Of a stretch of DNA of 60,000 nt, positions 55,301 through 60,000 are shown in pieces. The translations under genes and the position numbers were made by a program. Origin of the DNA: Tubulanus polymorphus (lineage: Eukaryota > Nemertea > Palaeonemertea > Tubulaniformes > Tubulanidae). Every line of letters begins with the position of its first letter. Within the stretch, counting starts at the first letter, position 1. A model generated the notes under the pieces. The model was not told the DNA's origin. It ran no database searches and saw only the letters and a list, made by a program, of their open reading frames with translations. The DNA lies in contig NC_134030.1 in NCBI RefSeq assembly GCF_964204645.1, forward strand, positions 14,972,447-15,032,446, in the 5' to 3' direction.

Positions 55301-56348
55301 CGAACACAACTCGAATTTTCTTCTTTTGTGGATGGTAAACTGTATGATGTGGCAAATACCAGACCATGCCATCTTGACGGTCAAGTTCTCCTGCAGGAAT
55401 CTTCTCGCAGAAACAAGACTGAATCATCTTTTGAATAAACCCGACGTATTCACTAAACAAACTGTCATCTTTCTCCAACTTTCTCTTCAGCAGATTCAGC
55501 CTATGAGTAGCTACAGGCCGATTATTGGGTAAAGACGGTGGATTATGGCGCCAAGGCAAAGCCATCTCGTAATGACCATCCTTTGTCAGCTGAACCGTAG
55601 ATTCCATGATGGCGAGAGCCCTTTTATCTTCTTGAGACATCTCGGTCTTATCATCGTATACACAATCATTGAATTCCGCGTTACAGTAGGTAAGAAACTG
55701 CTGAGACAATACTTCATCGCCTTTTATAACGTTAGTAACCGTTCGCCTTGCAATATCACTTCTACCCAATGGACCGTTTATTGCCCAACCGAATAAAGTC
55801 TTGACAGCATACGGACCACCACATTCACTTCTTCTTATTTCAGATTGTTCCAATGCTACGCTGTTGTCATTCCCGATTAAAAGGCCAATTTCCGCGTCAA
55901 TCTGGGGTAGTACAATACCATTCATGTGTCGCCATCTATCAACATCTTCTTGACGAGGAATATCATCTTTCGATACAGGTAGGTATGGGCGAGAGTACAC
56001 ATTCGTTAGCTCTATCATATACGTCTCGTTCAAATCGTAAACTTCAAAGCTATCAATCGGAATTTTTTCTCGTTCCATAGTCGTCAAAGAAAGTCGAGTT
56101 TTTCTGGTTCCAACGCCAAGACGATACATCAAATCTTCAGTACAAAACGTCGAATTCGAACCCGTATCCAAAAGCGCATAAGTAAGAACGACGTCATTCT
56201 CATTAGATCTCAATTTCACCGGAACAATAGGAAGACCAACCACTTTCTCCGATTCTCTTATAAAGGCATTATGCACTTGTGACTTTGTATTGTCCGATGA
56301 GCTACTACCGCGGTCACCACCATTGTCGAATTTATTAATATGTAACAA
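52365..56348 (-). CDS. pol: BEL/Pao Pol polyprotein: protease, RT, RNase H, integrase
   Basis: 1327 open codons. In order: an aspartic protease (ALLDTGSNSTFC, Asp at residue 61; GLLIGND near 155), the RT (MGDIEGMFHQVRV near 395; catalytic NFYVDDCL near 470), RNase H (HFSDASECGYGAVSY near 655), an HHCC domain (GHSGRDH to CYDCRRRHGK, near 965-1000), and the integrase core with YVGVDFFGPF, WSDNGTNFVGG and HMGGVWERQIR (Asp, Asp, Glu). A C-terminal GDLVIVSNEQLPRAQWPLGR module closes it. The length and the P-R-x-x-W-P-L-G-R motif are typical of BEL/Pao. All catalytic residues are present. Confidence 0.95.
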   Translation of the reverse strand: MLHINKFDNGGDRGSSSSDNTKSQVHNAFIRESEKVVGLPIVPVKLRSNENDVVLTYALLDTGSNSTFCTEDLMYRLGVGTRKTRLSLTTMEREKIPIDSFEVYDLNETYMIELTNVYSRPYLPVSKDDIPRQEDVDRWRHMNGIVLPQIDAEIGLLIGNDNSVALEQSEIRRSECGGPYAVKTLFGWAINGPLGRSDIARRTVTNVIKGDEVLSQQFLTYCNAEFNDCVYDDKTEMSQEDKRALAIMESTVQLTKDGHYEMALPWRHNPPSLPNNRPVATHRLNLLKRKLEKDDSLFSEYVGFIQKMIQSCFCEKIPAGELDRQDGMVWYLPHHTVYHPQKKKIRVVFDCSARYHGTSLNDQLLQGPDLTNRLVGVLLRFRQDAVAFMGDIEGMFHQVRVTPDMKDALRFLWWSDCDLSKEPEEYRMQVHLFGASSSPSCSNFALRHSAFDNDDKYDKTTVNTVLQNFYVDDCLKSVCTEDAAIRLLNQLIELLHRGGFRLTQISSNSRRVIESVPESERANTLKDMDFGQQSQLPTERALGMLWHMETDKFLFKVKIKDKPLTRRGVLSVASSLYDPIGFTAPVTLPVKSLMQELCKMKLGWDDEIPAIYEEKWRSWLAELPKLENLRIGRCFKPTNFGDVCSAQLHHFSDASECGYGAVSYLRLVNEAGEIHCSFIMAKSRVTPLKIITIPRLELAAATVAARLDRLIRNEIGIKVEPSYFWTDSTSVLKYIRNENLRFQVYVANRIAVIRDLTTPDQWFFVNGADNPADDASRGFKVQQLLDGNSRWLTGPAFLSSLESEWPNQPDVDAIPTTDVEVKKIQKHICTLVVTEAEDPCMMYFQRFSSWTRLKRCIAWILLFKVNLAGRLNGVKVADPITVRELRQAEKAVLSYVQQLYYSEELAGGKIKESSSIIKLDPIMIDGLLCVGGRLRRSSYSDRVKHPIILPKSAHISDLIIQEYHEMYGHSGRDHILSVIRAKFWIVNGKSAVWKVLNHCYDCRRRHGKYLENKMADLPEERVTPCESQFTYVGVDFFGPFLVKQLRSQVKRYGCIFTCLSIRAVHIQICRSLDTTSFINGLRRFMARRGTPTGIWSDNGTNFVGGNRELREAIQDWNHDNIHDFLLQKEIEWHFNPPAASHMGGVWERQIRTVRNVLAAFMKVQVLDDEGLSTLMCEVEAVINSRPITAVSDDPLDLEALTPNHLLLLRAGSTLPPGIFQARDLYIRKRWRQVQYMAVVFWRRWTREYLPSLQQRQEWFHTQRNLAVGDLVIVSNEQLPRAQWPLGRVIEVHPGSDGVVRSAKIKTRSSPSPIRPVNKCVMLERAVE

Positions 56349-56393
56349 TGTTGAATGCTTTCCGTCACGGCAGATTGCGCACTGTGTTGCCTT

Positions 56394-57668
56394 TCAACAA
56401 TTCCTGGCTCGATGACGAGGGATTAAACAGTTAAAGCACAAACCTTTGTCTCTGACGAAATTGCGTCGCTCTTCATACGATTTGGCTTTGAAGACTGCAC
56501 AATCGGTCAACGCATGTTCGGCCTGACACATACTACAAGATTTGTGGCCTAATCCCTGTGGTGAAAATGTATTGTCCTCGCGCTTGACATCACTCGATCT
56601 GCTGTAAAACGATTTTGCGAATTTATTTTGCTGCGACCTTTTTTGACCATCATTGATATTGCCGAAAACTGGATGATTAATGATTCGTGCTTCATTTTCT
56701 ACGAATTTGCTAATATCAGCGAGAGTTATTTCTCGAAATGCGAACTGCGTAATATAGTCTGCCTTTACGCGCCATTTTTTTCTAATTTCAAATGGTAAAC
56801 GACCAATTAGCTTTCTCAGATTATCTGGATTCTCTATTTTGCTCAAGTATCCAATTTGTTCCAACGTATTTTTACAACTTGTCAAGGCTACAGAAAATTT
56901 CGACAATGACTCTCCATCTTCCCATTTGATAAGCGGGCCGTTGATTACGCGATCAACTAACGTAGTTGCGATTCGATAACTATCACCATAACGTGTCAGC
57001 AAAAGTTGCGTGGCTTCTGGATAACCCACGGCTGGATCTTTGGGTAAGTAGCTTTTTACTAACTCGTGTGCATCTCCCTTTGTATATTGGGTAAGGAAAT
57101 ACAATCGCTCGCTATTGTTTACAGTTTTCGCTTCTATCAGATTTTCGAAAGCGCGGATAAAGTAACAGTACTCCGTGACATCGCCAGAGAAAATAGGCAT
57201 TTCTGGTTTGGGCAGCGACATACGAACCATACTTTCTATCATCAACTGCAGACCAGGATCAGTACCGGAACTCTGTGGATTTCCGCTTAATGAATTGTCC
57301 GGGCTAGACGGCTGCGATGCCTGTGCTTTCGGCGTAAAACTAGGTGCTTCGACCATTAAATATTGATTTGTTTTTAAACGCAAATTACATGTGAGATTTT
57401 CTTCCGTATCGAAATAAACAAATGACGCTTCGATTTCTTCATCATCTAACAGTGAGTCATGCACGACTTGGTGGGCATTTTCGAATTTTTTCCAGGCTTC
57501 ATCAATTCTTAACAAAGCAGCGTTCACTTCATCAGCTGAGAGATTCTTCTTTAACATATCCCTCAACTCATTTCTTTTCTTAGTGAGCGCGGCTTTATAT
57601 CCAGCTCTGGATCGTTTCAATGTTTCTAAATCATCGCCGTGTGGCTTACTCTTTCCGTCGACAGACAT
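56394..57668 (-). CDS. gag: BEL/Pao Gag, ends at an in-frame TGA
   Basis: 424 codons. The N-terminus is a charged helix (LKRSRAGYKAALTKKRNELR). The capsid region has LPKPEMPIFSGDVTEYCYFI and FLTQYTKGDAHELVKSYL, typical of BEL/Pao. The C-terminus has CSMCQAEHALTDCAVF and a knuckle CFNCLIPRHRARNC. The TGA at 56396-56394 stands within the second zinc-knuckle region, where the frame continues into QCAICRDGKHSTLLH of Pol. Most likely a CGA-to-TGA change or a readthrough site. Confidence 0.92.
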   Translation of the reverse strand: MSVDGKSKPHGDDLETLKRSRAGYKAALTKKRNELRDMLKKNLSADEVNAALLRIDEAWKKFENAHQVVHDSLLDDEEIEASFVYFDTEENLTCNLRLKTNQYLMVEAPSFTPKAQASQPSSPDNSLSGNPQSSGTDPGLQLMIESMVRMSLPKPEMPIFSGDVTEYCYFIRAFENLIEAKTVNNSERLYFLTQYTKGDAHELVKSYLPKDPAVGYPEATQLLLTRYGDSYRIATTLVDRVINGPLIKWEDGESLSKFSVALTSCKNTLEQIGYLSKIENPDNLRKLIGRLPFEIRKKWRVKADYITQFAFREITLADISKFVENEARIINHPVFGNINDGQKRSQQNKFAKSFYSRSSDVKREDNTFSPQGLGHKSCSMCQAEHALTDCAVFKAKSYEERRNFVRDKGLCFNCLIPRHRARNC

Positions 57669-57695
57669 ATTCTTCTTACAATTGTTCTAAACCAA

Positions 57696-58053
57696 TGTAG
57701 ACTCCAAACACGAAAATTTACGAAGTCGCAGATCTCTCAATGTCAAACTGACGTCTTACATTTATTATCATCATTACCATCGAAGCCGTTTCTAAACAAG
57801 AAACAACAACTAAATTAACACACAAATATTATAATAATAACAAGAAATTCGGCTAATAACAAATAACTTACAGAACATTTGAGAGTATTAAATCATGTAG
57901 CAGCCACAACGTCAGTACACACAAATATAAAAATTCAATACCCACAGATCACCAGATCACCATACAATTTCACACATGAGTAACTTACACACTAGGTTGA
58001 GCATGAGCAGTAGAACTGCCAGAAATATGACCATAATACAAACATAAACTACA
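57696..58053 (-). repeat. 5' LTR of BEL element (358 bp)
   Basis: Pairs with 51734-52098. Its inner edge is followed on the minus strand by TTGGTTTAGAAC, a candidate primer site. Confidence 0.92.
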
Positions 58054-58058
58054 GATGG
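58054..58058. repeat. target-site duplication GATGG (right) of BEL element
   Basis: Matches 51729-51733. Confidence 0.85.
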
Positions 58059-59235
58059 AAAATATATTTCATGTGTATACAATTAATTTCAAAAATTTAA
58101 ATGAGGCAAAACAATGGTTATTAAAATCTAATATGAAGTATTGGCAGAACCAATTAAATTTTGCTGTTTATTGTGCAACAACAGGTTGTGGAATTAGTTA
58201 GAATGATCATTTAAACAAACCAAGTTTACCATTGATGTTATCACTTTTTAGATTTCATACTTATTTTCAAATAAAATTAATATTAGATGAATTAGAATGT
58301 CCTTTACCAGGTTCAAAATATTTTAAAGAATTGAATAATAATATTAATTTTTCTAAGTTTTATAAAATATGTAATGAATTTAATATCAATTCAAATAAAG
58401 ATTTTAGAGCAAAAATTGGAACAAAGGGTGGATTAGGAAAATTGTATACTAAAGAATTTGGAAAAATAATGACAAATTCAGATATAAGAACACTAAATTG
58501 GAATGAATTACCAAAATATTATAATAATATACAACAACAAAACAATAATGGTTGGATTAATTTTATTTCAGAAAATAGTGAAGGTTTTACTAAAGCTGGA
58601 ATACAAAGAATAAATCAATCTATTAGAACTTATTTGATATGTATTTTAGGTGCGCAAGTTGAAACAAGATCCCCAATAATTGGAAATGATAACACTTCAT
58701 TCGATGCACAGAAACAATTCAAAGTATTATTTGAAGATTCAATTCATAATGATAAAAATAGGCCGATTCCGGAAAACATTGTAAGATATCAAAATTATTT
58801 AGATAAATCACATATTAGATTAAATTATTGTATAGGCCCTAATCTATTAATCATTTCTAATGATTTAGTATTAAAGATGGGAAACATAATTGGTTATAAT
58901 AATCTAATTAAAACTGCAACAATAAATAATTCATTCGGATTAAATGTTATAAATAAAAAGGTTATTACTGCTCCAAAATTAATGGAAGGTGAAAAAAATA
59001 AAAAAACATATTCAATCAACAGAAACTAAAACTAATAATATTAAATTAAATAATGATTCTAAAATAAAAGATTACAATACATCAGAAGATATTAAAACTG
59101 ATATTATTCAACATGATATAATTAAACTAAATGATGATAATAAATCCCATGAAAATACTAAATTAGCTTTAACTTGTGTAGGAATTGTAATCGGAGGAAT
59201 ATTATATTTTAAAATTTAATTTTTTTATTATATAA

Positions 59236-60000
59236 ATGGATGTAGAAGGTGGAGAAGGTTTTCCATTGGATCCTTTAGATGAACCTGGTATAAGTGATGA
59301 ACAACAACCTGATTTTAGTGAAACAAGTTTTAATGACGGTAATGAGCCAGGACGTAATTCTAATTTAAATACACCTGCATATATTGATAAAACACGTTCA
59401 AAGATAAGTATTGAAAATGAAGTACCAGAAATAACAGAAAAAGAATACAAATATAATGAAATTATTCATGAATTTAAACCGATGTTAAAAAGATCTGGTT
59501 TCAATATAACAAATAAAGGTATGAATTATTTAGTAAAAGATTTTGAAATATTTTAATGGTGATTATTATTGGAAATTGAAAGGCGACTATTATTTTAAGA
59601 TTTCAAATCTTAAAAGTAACGATAAAATAATAACACAATCAACTTTTAATTTATTTAAACCAGATAGAATTAAGAAAATCATGATGTTATAACTGATGTT
59701 ACAGAAAAAGAGATAATTGATAATAGAAGAGAATTTAAACAAAGAAATGCTAAATTTTTTAAGATAATTAATGAAAATTTAAGACAAAAGAAAATTCCTA
59801 AAGAAGTTATTAATTCCAAAACTAGTAAACATAATTCAAGAGAAGTTCAAACTGAAAAACTTTTACCGAATGCATTACTTGATGCAACAGATCAAGAATT
59901 AGAAGATTTAAATATATTTTCTGATGAAGCAATTAGAGAAATTATTAGTATAAGAAATGAAGCTGATAAAATTGCACATAATAAAAGTATAAGAGATATT
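59236..60000 (+). pseudogene. copy 2 gene 9: coiled-coil protein, runs off the window
   Basis: The start lies in TAAATGG after a seven-T tract. The acidic N-terminus (GEGFPLDPLDEPGISDEQ) is only loosely similar to copy 1. A segment KPMLKRSGFNITNKGMNYLV is not obvious there. A frameshift near 59553 and further ones follow. The coiled-coil part from about 59850 (EKLLPNALLDATDQELEDL) matches copy 1 closely. The remaining C-terminus and the capsid gene of copy 2 lie beyond position 60000. Confidence 0.6.

Larger units (their letters stand above)
51734..58053 (-). mobile_element. BEL/Pao LTR retrotransposon
   Basis: A 6.3-kb minus-strand element with TG...CA LTRs, a 5-bp target duplication, gag (57668-56394) and pol (56348-52365). 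Gag and pol share one reading frame, interrupted by a single TGA. It lies inside gene 8 of the second copy of element C and is therefore younger than that copy. Only a 27-bp leader separates the 5' LTR from the gag ATG. Confidence 0.93.
51568..59219 (+). pseudogene. copy 2 gene 8, split by the BEL/Pao insertion
   Basis: The 5' part (51568-51733) reads MAECFPKAFQYNKSIKYNIP to FHVKM. The rest resumes at 58054 with ENIFHVYTINF, since the element lies between two copies of GATGG. After a TAG near 58199 (TGG in copy 1) and a frameshift near 59005 it ends in ALTCVGIVIGGILYFKI at 59219. It contains a stretch of about 30 residues (KIGTKGGLGKLYTKEFGKIM and following) with no close match in copy 1. Confidence 0.65.
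33632..60000 (+). mobile_element. element C: Polinton-like/virus-like element, two head-to-tail copies, continues past window
   Basis: Starts with the same terminus as A and B. Copy 1 (33632-44905) holds polymerase, eight intermediate genes and a capsid-like gene, all on the plus strand. Copy 2 starts at 44909 inside the zinc-finger coding region and repeats the same genes to the window end, interrupted by a BEL element. Base composition is very AT-rich compared with the flanks. No rve integrase, FtsK/HerA-type ATPase or adenain-like protease was found in either copy within the window. Genes carry many stops, so both copies are inactive as they stand. Confidence 0.8.

Noticed and set aside
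34247-60000. Alternative genetic code (stop codons read as sense) in the virus-like genes
   Set aside because: Each in-frame stop corresponds to different sense codons in the other copy (Leu, Ser, Trp, Lys) and frameshifts also occur; ordinary decay explains it.

Overview
This is an animal genome window made almost entirely of transposable elements and virus-derived sequence. No intact host gene is visible. The mixture (a DIRS-type tyrosine-recombinase retrotransposon, an env-bearing Ty3/gypsy element, a BEL/Pao element, hAT remnants, Polinton-like viral DNA, and a PIN-like multicopy gene) fits a marine invertebrate, perhaps a mollusc or another lophotrochozoan. The species assignment is inference only.

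Layout. 91-5841 (minus): a DIRS-like retrotransposon with inverted 40-bp ends and decayed gag, RT-RNase H, Dam-like and tyrosine recombinase regions. 5.9-10.7 kb: mostly noncoding, with a 140-bp tandem repeat, a 126-bp hairpin MITE with an 8-bp target duplication, and a gutted hAT transposase. 10709-21755 (minus): a complete Ty3/gypsy provirus-like insertion with 345-bp LTRs and a 4-bp target duplication (ATTG). It carries gag, a protease preceded by a membrane segment, RT, RNase H, integrase with a C-terminal chromodomain, and an open 662-codon baculovirus-F-like envelope gene. Pol is broken while gag and env are open.

23.0-60.0 kb is dominated by one family of very AT-rich, Polinton-like/virus-like DNA in three forms. 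Element A (23002-27057) is a giant palindrome whose centre is a 24-bp minisatellite. Element B (28626-29595) is a 970-bp non-autonomous derivative with inverted ends and a 6-bp target duplication. Element C (33632 to beyond the window end) starts with a 410-bp terminal palindrome and inserts into a PIN-like gene (31352-33631, minus). C carries a zinc-finger/protein-primed-type family B DNA polymerase, a probable minor and a probable major capsid protein, and several small membrane or unknown genes. A second, head-to-tail copy begins at 44909 in the middle of the polymerase gene and runs off the window. A BEL/Pao element (51734-58053, minus) sits inside gene 8 of copy 2.

How the parts work together. 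The polymerase, capsid-like genes and small membrane proteins look like a replication and virion module of a small dsDNA virus or Polinton relative. All nine copy-1 genes downstream of the polymerase, plus a tenth gene found separately in element A, have their ATG embedded in TAAATG, usually with a T-rich tract upstream. The polymerase gene and the A terminal gene do not have it. This resembles an early/late promoter split. No retrovirus-like integrase, packaging ATPase or protease gene is visible in this window, so the mobility mechanism is open. Both copies carry many stop codons and frameshifts and are fossils as they stand.

Limits: all domain calls come from reading motifs by eye without database searches. 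Exact boundaries of decayed genes are approximate.
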